Shown here piece after piece: positions 27,844-36,735 of a DNA stretch of 64,000 nucleotides. Under the pieces are notes generated by a model. That model saw nothing but the letters and a program-made list of their open reading frames with translations, was not told the origin of the DNA and did not search any database. Numbering within the stretch: position 1 is the first letter of the stretch; the number at the start of each line of letters is the position of its first letter. This stretch comes from Saprospiraceae bacterium (GTDB lineage Bacteria > Bacteroidota > Bacteroidia > Chitinophagales > Saprospiraceae): the NCBI GenBank assembly GCA_016787525.1, contig JAEUUP010000072.1, positions 62,001 through 126,000 on the forward strand, in the 5' to 3' direction. A program made the translations under genes and the position numbers.

Positions 27844-29346
27844 ATGAGCAGATTACTTATTATCAGTCTTATCTTGAGCGGTTTTTTGGCTCAAAATCGC
27901 AATATTGATTGGAAATTGTTTCACCACGATGGCTCAGAATCCAGACCTAGTCTATCGAATAGAGATAATTACATTTTCAAACCACAAGTTAATGACTCTA
28001 TTGATTTTGTAGTGGGTATTCCTAATGATACCATCTATGTACGTTCATTTTTAGAAACTATAGATGAACCTGTTTCGGCTAAATATTTACTCAAAACTTC
28101 TCGTTGGGGCGATACTTTAGCTGCGTTTCAGAATTCATATCGTGCTATTTTGCCAGTACCATATGAACTTTTTATGCCATTGGAAACAACACCCGAAACA
28201 CCTTTTCCATACCCTAATGCAACACCATTCAACGATTCAATTTATCCTTTTAAAATCGTACCGACCAAGAATGACCAACCTCTGTTAGGTGTTACGACTT
28301 TTGATTTAGCGTTGATTTCTAGGCATGTTTTGGGTGTACAGACTTTTACATCGCCATATAAATTAATTGCTGCCGATGTCAATCGCGATGGTTCTGTTGA
28401 TGGGGCGGACATGCTGTTCATTCGCCGATTGATTTTACATATTGATACAGTATTCAGACGTTCTCCTCATTGGGTTTTTATTCCTAAAACTTATGTGATG
28501 CCACAAGTTCTGCCACCAATCGACAGCATTCCTCAAGCTTATTATTTCAATGCTTATACGACTACACTGCCAAATCCATTTGAATTTACAACTATTAAAA
28601 TAGGTGACGTTAACAACTCTTTCAGAGATACAACCAGAATCAGTAATCGAAGTACTAAATCAGATTTAGTCCTTTTAGTCAAAAATGAGTATTTAGAAAA
28701 AGATAAAACGTATGAAATTGATCTAAAAACGACTAAAAAAGAAAAATTTATTGCCATACAAGGCACATGGCTACTTAGTACTGAGGGGGTGTCAAATGAT
28801 GATAAAAACACAATTGTTAATCTTGAATCGGATGTTTTGACTAATTTTGGTGAACAAAATCAGTTTGTGCAAAATAGTAAATTGTCTTTCAGTTGGAACG
28901 ACCAAGCAGACAAAGCGTTTTATCCAAATGAAACCGTTTTTAGATTGAAAATTAAGCCTAATAAAGATGTTTGGCTAGTTGATATACTTAAAATAAATGA
29001 TGATTTGACCGAAAATTTGGTTTATACTGAGGGGGGAGAAGTGCGAAAAATGGTTTTGGAGTTTGAAAATAAATCGAATGACATACATGCTTTTCAGAAT
29101 GAACCTAATCCATTTTTAGAATCAACCGATATAAAAATTGCCGTCAATGCACCCGAATTATCTACAAAATGGTCTATTTTCGACGAAAATGGTCGTATCG
29201 TGTGTCAACGTTCGCAACTTTTTAAACAAGGCAATCATCTTTTGCGTTTAGAAGCTAATGTGTTAGGTCTGAAAAAAGCAGGTATATATTTTTTTACTAT
29301 TGAATCTAAATTCAGTAAGCAGACTATAAAATTATTGAAAATTTAG
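27844..29346 (+). CDS. T9SS type A cargo with dockerin-like repeats
   Basis: A 500-residue exported protein starting with a short signal peptide (MSRLLIISLILSGFLAQ). Residues about 155-200 hold a dockerin type I-like pair: FDLALISRHVLG and AADVNRDGSVDGADMLFIRRLIL, with the DVNRDGSVDGAD calcium loop. TIKIGDVNNSFRD near 255 is the typical end of that module in Bacteroidota. The last 80 residues are a type A sorting domain: NEPNPF, FDENGRIV and YFFTIESKFSKQTIKLLKI. It is expected to be secreted by the T9SS and attached to the surface; the ligand is unknown. Two 9-mers (28780, 29026) are read TEG. The tlpA-like gene follows after 12 bases. Confidence 0.85.
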   Translation: MSRLLIISLILSGFLAQNRNIDWKLFHHDGSESRPSLSNRDNYIFKPQVNDSIDFVVGIPNDTIYVRSFLETIDEPVSAKYLLKTSRWGDTLAAFQNSYRAILPVPYELFMPLETTPETPFPYPNATPFNDSIYPFKIVPTKNDQPLLGVTTFDLALISRHVLGVQTFTSPYKLIAADVNRDGSVDGADMLFIRRLILHIDTVFRRSPHWVFIPKTYVMPQVLPPIDSIPQAYYFNAYTTTLPNPFEFTTIKIGDVNNSFRDTTRISNRSTKSDLVLLVKNEYLEKDKTYEIDLKTTKKEKFIAIQGTWLLSTEGVSNDDKNTIVNLESDVLTNFGEQNQFVQNSKLSFSWNDQADKAFYPNETVFRLKIKPNKDVWLVDILKINDDLTENLVYTEGGEVRKMVLEFENKSNDIHAFQNEPNPFLESTDIKIAVNAPELSTKWSIFDENGRIVCQRSQLFKQGNHLLRLEANVLGLKKAGIYFFTIESKFSKQTIKLLKI

Positions 29347-29358
29347 TATTTAAATAAA

Positions 29359-29886
29359 ATGAAAGGAATATTCATTGCTATTTTTTTTATTTTAATGTTT
29401 TATACAAAAAGCGTCGGCGAGGTATCTTATCTTGCCGACGTTGGCGTATATGTGTCTGCTGATTCAATACCACAAATTTTCAATTTTGAACAGATTAAGC
29501 CATATTTTTCTACTACGAGTGATAGTGTCTTTATCGTCAATTTTTGGGCAACTTGGTGTGCACCATGTGTGGCAGAGTTACCCTATTTTGAGCGATTAAA
29601 TACGGATTTGCAAGGCAAAAAAGCCAAAATTGTACTCATAAGTTTAGATTTTAAATCGCAAATTGATTCTAAACTCATTCCATTTCTACAAAAAAATATA
29701 CTCAAATCTGAAGTTTTAGTATTGTCAGAAAAAAATCCTAATGCGTGGATTCCTCAAATCAATGAAGAGTGGTCTGGTACGATTCCTGCGACTCTGATAT
29801 TCAATAAAAACAAACGTCAGTTTTATGAGCAAAATTTTGAAAAATACGAAGACTTAAAAAGGATAACAGCTAATTTTATTGACTAA
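29359..29886 (+). CDS. TlpA-like exported thioredoxin-fold protein
   Basis: A 175-residue protein with a signal peptide (about residues 1-20, ending SVGE). The thioredoxin active site is intact: NFWATWCAPCVAELPYF near residue 64, with the cis-Pro region at GTIPATLIF near 144. TlpA/ResA-like proteins reduce disulfides in periplasmic proteins. It lies 12 bases after the dockerin-like cargo gene and is probably cotranscribed. A role in the folding of the Cys-rich cargo in this region is possible but only inferred. Confidence 0.85.
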   Translation: MKGIFIAIFFILMFYTKSVGEVSYLADVGVYVSADSIPQIFNFEQIKPYFSTTSDSVFIVNFWATWCAPCVAELPYFERLNTDLQGKKAKIVLISLDFKSQIDSKLIPFLQKNILKSEVLVLSEKNPNAWIPQINEEWSGTIPATLIFNKNKRQFYEQNFEKYEDLKRITANFID

Positions 29887-29941
29887 GTAATTGATAATCA
29901 ATAGTTTAATTTTCTTTCAATTTTCTTAAACTCTGTCTATC

Positions 29942-30550
29942 ATGAAAAAATTACTGAACCTTTCTCTTCTCGTCATTTTAGCGACGACTTTTTCTTTCAC
30001 TGTTCCGTCTACAGGAGGTTATCAAATTGGTGACAAAGCTGAAGATTTTAGCCTCAAAAACACTGATGGTAAAATGGTGTCACTCAAAAACTACAGCCAA
30101 GCCAAGGGCTATATCGTGGTTTTTACATGCAATAGTTGCCCTTACGCGCAAGCTTATGAGCAGCGCATCATTGAACTGCATAAAAAGTTAGAGCCACAAG
30201 GTTATCCAATTGTTGCAATCAACCCAAACGACCCAGCAATCGCATCTGCGGACAGTTATGACAAAATGCAAGAACGTGCTAAGAATCAAAATTATCCGTT
30301 TGCATATCTTATGGATGAAAAACAAGAAGTGTTTCCAAAATTTGGTGCAACCCGCACCCCACATGTTTTTGTATTGGATAAGGATTTGATAGTCAAATAT
30401 ATAGGTGGTATTGATGACAATCCTGATGACTCTCAAGGTGTCACAATCAATTATGTTGAGAATGCTATTGAATCAATCAAGGCTGGAAAATCGCCTGACC
30501 CAAGCTTAACAAAAGCGATAGGTTGCTCCATCAAAAAGAAAAAAAAGTGA
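29942..30550 (+). CDS. Exported AhpC/TSA-type thioredoxin-fold protein
   Basis: A 202-residue protein with signal peptide MKKLLNLSLLVILATTFSFT. The fold is peroxiredoxin/thioredoxin-like: GDKAEDFSLKNTDGKMV, the site FTCNSCPYAQAYE (CxxC near residue 63), MDEKQEVFPKFGATRTPHVFVLD with the cis-Pro, and a helix IESIKAGK near the end. Proteins of this type are annotated as thioredoxin family or putative redoxins; peroxidase activity is unproven. The tail SIKKKKK is basic. It is 55 bases after the tlpA-like gene. Confidence 0.82.
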   Translation: MKKLLNLSLLVILATTFSFTVPSTGGYQIGDKAEDFSLKNTDGKMVSLKNYSQAKGYIVVFTCNSCPYAQAYEQRIIELHKKLEPQGYPIVAINPNDPAIASADSYDKMQERAKNQNYPFAYLMDEKQEVFPKFGATRTPHVFVLDKDLIVKYIGGIDDNPDDSQGVTINYVENAIESIKAGKSPDPSLTKAIGCSIKKKKK

Positions 30551-30558
30551 GGTGCCTA

Positions 30559-30589
30559 ACGTCATCGAGACACAATAGCTGATGACGTT
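30559..30589. terminator. Hairpin after the redoxin gene
   Basis: Arms AACGTCATC and GATGACGTT with a 13-base loop. No T-run follows, so it is a weak terminator call. Confidence 0.45.
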
Positions 30590-30606
30590 GATAACTTGAC
30601 CTAAGT

Positions 30607-30636
30607 TTTGTAAACAGAAACAAAAACCTATTTTTG
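30607..30636 (+). promoter_or_regulatory. Promoter of the glycan locus
   Basis: TTTG at 30607-30610 and TATTTTTG at 30629-30636 with 18 bases between. It lies 36 bases before the first gene (30672) of the glycosyltransferase cluster. Confidence 0.75.
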
Positions 30637-30671
30637 CCGTAAAAACCGATAACAATAATACGGAGCGATAT

Positions 30672-31892
30672 ATGAAAATTATTTTTGTTTCTTCTTGGTA
30701 TTCAGAGGGTATGGGTTACCTTGAAAATGCACTACCTAAAGCATTAGCAAAACTGGGTCATGAGGTTCATCTCATCACGTCAACAGCACAGGTTTACTAC
30801 AACCAATCGTATTGGCGCGATGCTTATAGTGCCTATCTAGGAGAGCCGATTGTAGAAGAACAAACATATAATTCAAATGGTGTTACGATACATAGATTGC
30901 CATTCAAGACAATTCGTAAACGAATCAGTATCATAGGTTTAACGACTCTTATTCGATCTATTCAACCTGATATTGTTCATACATTTATGCACTCAGATTG
31001 GGACACTCTACGTATTGTATTGACAAAAAATACGATGACAAAATCGTTCAAATTGTTCACCGCAAATCATACCTCCTACCTCGCACTTTTTCCGACCCCT
31101 CAGTCTCATATTGATTTCAATTGGAAACGTCGCACTTTATTTTTTCTGAGTTTTACCTTGGCAGGTACGCTTATTTCTTTTTTCACAAAAAAATGCTTCT
31201 GCGTAACAACAGATGCAGCTGATGTGGCAGAAAAATATTACGGTGTTCCAAAATCTAAATTAAAAGTGACAACTTTGGGCGTTGATACGGACATTTTTGC
31301 ACCGAATGAGGCTAACAGAAATCGCGTTAGAGCAGAATTAGGTGTTGAAAAAGACGAGATTTTGTGTATCTATACAGGTAAATTCCTCAAACTGCGTCGC
31401 ACTGATTTACTCGCAGATGCAATAAGAAAATTACGACTCAAAGGATTGAAAATCAAGGCTTTATTTATTGGAGAAGGAGAAGATGGTGTATATCTACAAA
31501 ATACTGAGGGGTGTATCACTTTACCTATGCAGCCACATTTGACTTTGCCGCAATACTATCAGTCTGCCGATTTAGCCGTTTGGCCTTTTGGTGAATCGTC
31601 GAGCCAATTGGATGCTGTGGCAACTGGTTTGTGCTTGGTCATGGGTGATGCAACCACTACTTATGACCTTGTAGAGTCTACAAGTACATATGATGAAAAG
31701 ACAGCTTATCGCCCTAAAATCATTAGCCGCTTTTGTAAAACTTATGATTTAGATAGTTTAACCGAAAAGTTAAATGAACTATCAGACCCTTCAGTAAGAA
31801 AGCCTTTGATTGAAAAAGGTCGTGTAGAAGTGATTAAAAAATTTAGTTGGGATACTATCGCTCAAAATCGTTTAGAAGACTATCAAAGTTAA
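30672..31892 (+). CDS. Glycosyltransferase family 4 protein
   Basis: A 406-residue GT-B transferase, first of the glycan locus. The N-terminal domain opens MKIIFVSSWYSEGMGYLENALPKALAKLGHEVHLIT; the C-terminal domain has CIYTGKFLKLRRTDLLADAI, KALFIGEGEDG and the sugar-nucleotide region LPQYYQSADLAVWPFGESSSQLDAVATGLCLV. The usual E-x7-E pattern is replaced by a GESSSQLDA variant. Two 9-mers: 31096 (PQ) and 31503 (TEG). The next gene begins 6 bases after the stop, so they form one transcript. Confidence 0.9.
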   Translation: MKIIFVSSWYSEGMGYLENALPKALAKLGHEVHLITSTAQVYYNQSYWRDAYSAYLGEPIVEEQTYNSNGVTIHRLPFKTIRKRISIIGLTTLIRSIQPDIVHTFMHSDWDTLRIVLTKNTMTKSFKLFTANHTSYLALFPTPQSHIDFNWKRRTLFFLSFTLAGTLISFFTKKCFCVTTDAADVAEKYYGVPKSKLKVTTLGVDTDIFAPNEANRNRVRAELGVEKDEILCIYTGKFLKLRRTDLLADAIRKLRLKGLKIKALFIGEGEDGVYLQNTEGCITLPMQPHLTLPQYYQSADLAVWPFGESSSQLDAVATGLCLVMGDATTTYDLVESTSTYDEKTAYRPKIISRFCKTYDLDSLTEKLNELSDPSVRKPLIEKGRVEVIKKFSWDTIAQNRLEDYQS

Positions 31893-31898
31893 AGTATT

Positions 31899-32675
31899 GT
31901 GAATCAATTTCTTATAAATTTGTATTATCGCTACAAAAAAGGCTGGGGCTTTTTTGGCGACTATTCAACATGGCAAGCAGCGGCAGCTGACTGCGAGGGT
32001 TATGACTCTAAACCCATATTAGCTCGTGTTTTGGCAGCCGCAAGAGCCGTAAAAAATGGCGAAGCAGAGTTCGAGAGGGACGGTTTTTTGTTTTTTGAGA
32101 AAAAAGAGATTCAGAATTTAACTTTTTGGTTAAAAAAAATAGTAGATACTGAGGGGGGGCTTCGGGTCTTGGACTTTGGCGGTTCTTTGGCAAGTTTGTA
32201 TTTTCAACACCGTGACTTTTTAACAAAATTACCTAATACAAAATGGTGTATTGTCGAGCAATCACATTTCGTGGATATTGGCAAAACAGAGTTTGAAGCT
32301 GAAAATTTATTATTTGAATACACCATTGATGAAGCTGTAAAAAAAATTAAACCTAATATTGTAATCATATCGAGTGTTTTACAATATTTAGAGAGTCCAT
32401 TTACATGGCTTGACGAGATAGTCAAGTACAAAATTCCCTATTTATGGATAGACCGAACGCCTTTTTCCAATCGTGAAAAAGACTGGATATTGAAGCAAAT
32501 CGTTGATCCAAGGGTTTATAAGGCAACATATCCTGCCTATATTTTGAGTTTACCAAAATTTAAAGGCTATTTGGAAAAGCACTATGAAATTGTAGCAGAG
32601 TTTTCTTCGCCCGATAAAATCAACCAGCGGGAATGTCAATTTTTAGGTTTTTTCTGCACTTTAAAAAATACTTAA
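31899..32675 (+). CDS. Methyltransferase, TIGR04325-type
   Basis: A 258-residue SAM-dependent methyltransferase. The N-terminal signature GWGFFGDYSTWQAAAADCEGYD is typical of the TIGR04325 family. Motif I is read in LRVLDFGGSLASLY near residue 90, and the post-motif region is IVIISSVLQYLESPFTWLDEI. Such enzymes occur within polysaccharide loci and are thought to methylate sugars. The start is GTG at 31899. One 9-mer (DTEGG) lies just before motif I. The next methyltransferase gene follows after about 90 bases. Confidence 0.82.
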   Translation: MNQFLINLYYRYKKGWGFFGDYSTWQAAAADCEGYDSKPILARVLAAARAVKNGEAEFERDGFLFFEKKEIQNLTFWLKKIVDTEGGLRVLDFGGSLASLYFQHRDFLTKLPNTKWCIVEQSHFVDIGKTEFEAENLLFEYTIDEAVKKIKPNIVIISSVLQYLESPFTWLDEIVKYKIPYLWIDRTPFSNREKDWILKQIVDPRVYKATYPAYILSLPKFKGYLEKHYEIVAEFSSPDKINQRECQFLGFFCTLKNT

Positions 32676-32767
32676 ATTTACTATTTCCATCATTCGTTTC
32701 TCAGATTGAATGATAAGTGTTGATTCTAAAATGTATGTAAATAATTGACTATCAATATTTTTGTTTG

Positions 32768-33487
32768 ATGATAAAAGAATATGTAAAAAAACAGACCTTC
32801 AACCCTAACCTTTTAGGATTGTTTATCAACCCATTTTATTTCGCTCGAAAATCGTTGTATAAAAATGTATCGAGTGTTGCACACCATATTAAAGGCGATG
32901 TGTTAGATGTAGGTTGTGGTCAAAAACCTTACAAACATTTGTTTAATACATCGAAATATATTGGCATAGAAGTAGAACAAGAAGGACACGACCATACAAA
33001 CGAAGATGTAGACGTTTTTTATGACGGTAGGCATATACCATTTGGAAATGAGACTTTTGATTCGGTCATTACCAGTCAAGTGTTAGAGCATGTTTTTACG
33101 CCTGACGAGTTTTTGACGGAGATAAATCGGGTGGTAAAACAGGGCGGGAAGCTACTATTAACTGTCCCGTTTGTTTGGGACGAACATGAGCAACCTTATG
33201 ATTATGCTCGATATAGCTCTTTTGGATTGACTTCTTTGTTGCAAAAAAATGGCTTTGAGATTGAAATACATATAAAAAGTTTGAACGATACAAGAGTCAT
33301 TTTTCAATTGATAAACGTCTATATTTTTAAGAAAACTTTAGGGCTACGCAAAAGCCCAATTTCTAATATTATTGCCTCTCTTTTTTTTAACTCTTTAGTT
33401 AATATTTTAGGCTCAACTATAGGATTTATCTTACCAAAGAATGATGATTTATATTTAGATAATATTATTATTGCAAGAAAAAAATAA
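32768..33487 (+). CDS. SAM-dependent methyltransferase (Methyltransf_11)
   Basis: A 239-residue protein. Motif I is VLDVGCGQKPYKHLF near 48; other marks are IGIEVEQEGHDHTNEDVDVFYDG, FDSVITSQVLEHVFTPDEFL (motif II/post I) and KLLLTVPFVWDEHEQPYDYARYS. The last 60 residues are hydrophobic and may touch the membrane. ATG 32768 is chosen; TTG 32765 adds one residue. TATTTTTG just before the start could be a promoter, but it lies too close for a leader. The following glycosyltransferase starts 2 bases after the stop. Confidence 0.85.
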   Translation: MIKEYVKKQTFNPNLLGLFINPFYFARKSLYKNVSSVAHHIKGDVLDVGCGQKPYKHLFNTSKYIGIEVEQEGHDHTNEDVDVFYDGRHIPFGNETFDSVITSQVLEHVFTPDEFLTEINRVVKQGGKLLLTVPFVWDEHEQPYDYARYSSFGLTSLLQKNGFEIEIHIKSLNDTRVIFQLINVYIFKKTLGLRKSPISNIIASLFFNSLVNILGSTIGFILPKNDDLYLDNIIIARKK

Positions 33488-33489
33488 CC

Positions 33490-34596
33490 ATGCTCAATTT
33501 TTGTACACTCTTTGATGCCAACTATTTGGCACGTGGGTTAGTCACTTATGATTCTTTGATGGCTGTTACTGAGGGGGATGCACATCTCTACGTATTTGCA
33601 TTTGATGACAAATGTTATAACGTTTTGACCAGCATGCAGTTACCCAATATAACGGTCATTTCATTGACTGAATTTGAAGATGAGCAACTTTTGGCTATCA
33701 AACAGACTCGTTCCAGAGGTGAATATTGCTGGACATGCACAAGTTCTACGATTTTATATTGTATAGAAAAATTCAATTTGTCGCATTGCACCTATATTGA
33801 TGCAGACATGTATTTCTATCAAAATCCAAAAATTTTGATAGATGAAAAACCATCTAATTGCTCTGTCATTATTACCGAACATCGTTATACACCCGCTTAT
33901 GACAAGTCAAAGTTATCAGGAAAATATTGCGTACAGTTTATGTATTTCGATAATACTAAGGAGGGGCTTGACGCGCTGAAATGGTGGCGTGAACGATGCT
34001 TAGAATGGTGTTACAATCGTTTTGAAGATGGAAAATTTGGTGACCAAAAATACCTCGATGATTGGACTACTCGTTTTGCGGGTGTACATGTTCTTCGTCA
34101 TTTAGGTGGTGGCTTAGCCCCTTGGAATGTGCAGCAGTATGGTTTTTTTGATAAAAATGAAAATGCAAAATTCCTCAATGTCTATTTAGGAGAGCCTTTG
34201 CCAAACTTTATTCTTGAATCTCAAAGCAATATTTGGGGCTTTATAAAAGATTTATACTCAAATCTTTATAATAATGATTTTTGGAGTAAAAAATTTCATA
34301 TAAAATATTTCCCAACCGTGTTTTTCCATTTTCATGGTGTCAAATTATACGAAAATGGTGGGGCTGTTTTTGCACCTAAAATGTATATTTTGAATCGAGC
34401 AGTGCGTTCTATTTTCTATGAACCTTATATTCAAAAACTCAAAGCTGCCCAACAAAAATTGTGTAGCTTTGACCCCGATTTTGACAGAATAGGCTTTTTG
34501 TCTTCTAAACAATTCCATGAAGACCGCCGAAAAGGTTGGTGGGGTTTTGTGAAAACAAATGTTTTAAACCGCTATTTGGGAACAAACTTGAATTAA
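33490..34596 (+). CDS. Putative glycosyltransferase, GT-A fold
   Basis: A 368-residue protein opening MLNFCTLFDANYLARGLVTYDSL, typical of a nucleotide-diphospho-sugar transferase family in Bacteroidota polysaccharide loci. A metal-binding DAD motif is seen in THCTYIDADMYFYQNP near residue 97. RFEDGKFGDQKYLDDW near 178 and HFHGVK near 287 match GT8-like or GT-A acceptor-side motifs. It has no signal peptide or membrane helix. The substrate is unknown. A 9-mer at 33568 is read VTEGD. Confidence 0.78.
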   Translation: MLNFCTLFDANYLARGLVTYDSLMAVTEGDAHLYVFAFDDKCYNVLTSMQLPNITVISLTEFEDEQLLAIKQTRSRGEYCWTCTSSTILYCIEKFNLSHCTYIDADMYFYQNPKILIDEKPSNCSVIITEHRYTPAYDKSKLSGKYCVQFMYFDNTKEGLDALKWWRERCLEWCYNRFEDGKFGDQKYLDDWTTRFAGVHVLRHLGGGLAPWNVQQYGFFDKNENAKFLNVYLGEPLPNFILESQSNIWGFIKDLYSNLYNNDFWSKKFHIKYFPTVFFHFHGVKLYENGGAVFAPKMYILNRAVRSIFYEPYIQKLKAAQQKLCSFDPDFDRIGFLSSKQFHEDRRKGWWGFVKTNVLNRYLGTNLN

Positions 34597-34627
34597 TCAT
34601 TATCCAATCATAAATAATCAATTCACA

Positions 34628-35017
34628 TTGGCTCACATTATCGAATTACGTAATTTTTCAGACCCGCGAGGCGTTTTGAATGTTGCCCAAAATCAAATCC
34701 CATTTGGTATTAAAAGGGTGTATTGGATTTATAATGTTCCCCCGAATGTCCGACGTGGCGGCCATCGGCACCATCGTTCTTCTCAGGCTTTGATTTGTTT
34801 GGGTGGGAGTTGTTCCATCTTCAATAACGATGGCGAAAAAGAAGAGACTTTTGTTTTAGATGCGCCCAATAAAGTGCTGGTAATTGAACCTAAAGACTGG
34901 CACATCATGCACTCATTTTCGGACAATGCAACCCTGTTGGTATTAGCTTCTATGGATTATGATGTGACCGATTATATTGATACACCCTATCCGAATACAA
35001 GTTTTTTGGTGGAATAA
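34628..35017 (+). CDS. WxcM/FdtA-like cupin, sugar 3,4-ketoisomerase
   Basis: A 129-residue single-domain cupin. The fold is visible as DPRGVLNVAQNQIPFGIKR, YWIYNVPPNVRRGGHRHHRSSQALICLGGS and VLVIEPKDWHIMHSF. The paired His of GHRHH are in the place of the HAH catalytic pair of FdtA and QdtA, which convert dTDP-4-keto-6-deoxyglucose to the 3-keto isomer. The next gene is a DegT aminotransferase, as in the FdtA-FdtB pairs that make 3-amino-3,6-dideoxyhexoses. The start is TTG; no ATG is close. A degenerate 9-mer (one base off) follows the stop at 35020. Confidence 0.8.
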   Translation: MAHIIELRNFSDPRGVLNVAQNQIPFGIKRVYWIYNVPPNVRRGGHRHHRSSQALICLGGSCSIFNNDGEKEETFVLDAPNKVLVIEPKDWHIMHSFSDNATLLVLASMDYDVTDYIDTPYPNTSFLVE

Positions 35018-35063
35018 GCCCTCTCAGTATTTTTTTTATTTTTAACTAAAAAGTTAAATCATA

Positions 35064-36179
35064 ATGCGACAAGTTGAATACGAAAATTTACATTTTCTGA
35101 ATTACCCTTTTTTTGATGACTACCGCGCTTCGTTCAATGATACATTGGAAAGAGGCTGGTTTATATTAGGAAAAAACGTAGAAATTTTTGAACAACAATT
35201 TGCTAAATATATTGGTTCAAAATATGTTATTGGTGTCGCATCAGGTTTAGATGCTTTGGAGATTCCACTAAAATGTTGGGATTTTGAGCCACGTTCTGAA
35301 ATTATTGTGCCTTCAAATACCTACATCGCTACTATCAATGCTATCATCAATTGCGGACATATTCCTGTTTTTGTCGAACCTGATATTTTGACTTATAATA
35401 TTGATTGTCAAAAAATTGAAGAGAAAATTACTTCAAAAACAAGAGCAATTATGTTGGTTCATTTGTATGGACGACCTTGTGAAATGAATCAAATTATGGC
35501 TCTTTGCCAAAAGCATAATTTAGAACTTGTCGAAGATTGCGCGCAATCTCATGCGGCTACTTTCGATGGTAAAATGACAGGTACATTTGGCGTGGGAGCA
35601 TTTAGTTTTTATCCAACCAAGAACTTGGGTGCATTGGGTGACGCAGGAGCTATTGCAACAAATGATGAAGCTTTTTATCTCAAAATCAAGGCTTGGCGCA
35701 ACTATGGTTCTAATATAAAGTATAAAAACGAATATATTGGTGACAATTCTCGGCTAGATGAAATTCAAGCAGGTTTTTTAACCAAAAAGTTAAATCATTT
35801 AGATGCTATAACGACAAGAAAAAATGAAATTGCACAATATTATTTGGAAAACTTAGACAAACAGTTTATCCTCCCAACGGTTGATGAACGAATTTTGAAT
35901 GCTTATCATATTTTTCCAGTTCGTCATCCAGAACGAGACAAGTTAAAAGCATACCTCTTAGAGAATGGCATAAAAACTGAAATTCACTATCCTATTGCAC
36001 CTTGTGACCAAAAAAGCATACAAGATTGGGCAAGAAACGCAGGTGTGGCAATTGATGAGAAAGATTTTGTTTTGTCAAGAGAAATTCATAAGACAGAGTT
36101 AAGTTTGCCTATTTCGACTATTCATTCTGATGAAGATATTGCGTATGTGGTTGAAATGACAAACAAATTTAGTATTTGA
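35064..36179 (+). CDS. DegT/DnrJ/EryC1-family sugar aminotransferase (FdtB-like)
   Basis: A 371-residue PLP enzyme. Family marks: VIGVASGLDALEIPL, VPSNTYIATINAI, DCAQSHAATFDGK, then the Lys-bearing SFYPTKNLGALGDAGAI (Schiff-base Lys near 187) and NYGSNIKYKNEYIGDNSRLDEIQAGFL. It transfers an amino group from Glu or Gln onto a keto sugar; here, after the WxcM-type isomerase, probably at C3. No acetyltransferase (FdtC-like) follows. This is one of few genes above 1 kb with no 9-mer. Confidence 0.9.
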   Translation: MRQVEYENLHFLNYPFFDDYRASFNDTLERGWFILGKNVEIFEQQFAKYIGSKYVIGVASGLDALEIPLKCWDFEPRSEIIVPSNTYIATINAIINCGHIPVFVEPDILTYNIDCQKIEEKITSKTRAIMLVHLYGRPCEMNQIMALCQKHNLELVEDCAQSHAATFDGKMTGTFGVGAFSFYPTKNLGALGDAGAIATNDEAFYLKIKAWRNYGSNIKYKNEYIGDNSRLDEIQAGFLTKKLNHLDAITTRKNEIAQYYLENLDKQFILPTVDERILNAYHIFPVRHPERDKLKAYLLENGIKTEIHYPIAPCDQKSIQDWARNAGVAIDEKDFVLSREIHKTELSLPISTIHSDEDIAYVVEMTNKFSI

Positions 36180-36223
36180 TTCTTTTGAATTTGTTTATTA
36201 GATTTGCACTAAAACTTTGGCTT

Positions 36224-36661
36224 ATGCGATTTTGGTTGCTTTTGTTTATCTTATTTTCGGTAAGGATATTGGCTTTTTCTCAAAGTTTAGACTCCTGTAT
36301 GCTTGTAGGGGCTTATACATTGAAGCGATTGGAAATGAGTCAGCAGATTGATTCAAACAGCCGCGTTTTTCCAACTATGCGATGGTCTCTTTACGAACAA
36401 TCTGAACTTTTGGATACTTTGATGATTCATGATAATTTTGAATTTAACCGAAAAGTTAATTTTCGACAATTCCATAATCAAACCTCAACAGGGCAGTTTG
36501 TTGTTCAACAAGATAGTTTTTTGACCCTCTCAGTATTGAAAGGGCAACTCTATACAATTCCAAAATTGAATATTGAAACCATTACAAATGATGAATTAGT
36601 CATCATTGAGCGATTCAAAACAAGGTGGATAAGGCGTACTTTTCAAAAAACATCGCCTTAA
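36224..36661 (+). CDS. Small exported protein of unknown function
   Basis: A 145-residue protein with signal peptide MRFWLLLFILFSVRILAFSQ. Residues after it look like a lipocalin-type or similar beta-barrel: CMLVGAYTLKRLEM, TMRWSLYEQSE, TSTGQFVVQQDSFLTLSV and LNIETITNDELVIIERF. The longer frame starts at TTG 36176, overlapping the aminotransferase stop, and would put 16 extra residues before the signal peptide. A degenerate 9-mer (CCTCTCAGT) lies at 36526. It ends at a hairpin shared with purC. I do not recognise the family. Confidence 0.6.
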   Translation: MRFWLLLFILFSVRILAFSQSLDSCMLVGAYTLKRLEMSQQIDSNSRVFPTMRWSLYEQSELLDTLMIHDNFEFNRKVNFRQFHNQTSTGQFVVQQDSFLTLSVLKGQLYTIPKLNIETITNDELVIIERFKTRWIRRTFQKTSP

Positions 36662-36683
36662 GGTTTAGATAATAATTTTTGTG

Positions 36684-36727
36684 ATATTGAGATATAGACC
36701 TTTCGATAAAAATCTATATCTCAATAT
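36684..36727. terminator. Hairpin between convergent genes
   Basis: Perfect 14-bp arms ATATTGAGATATAG and CTATATCTCAATAT with a 16-base loop, between the 36224 gene and purC. T-rich flanks on both sides suit a bidirectional terminator. Confidence 0.7.
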
Positions 36728-36735
36728 TTCGTATT

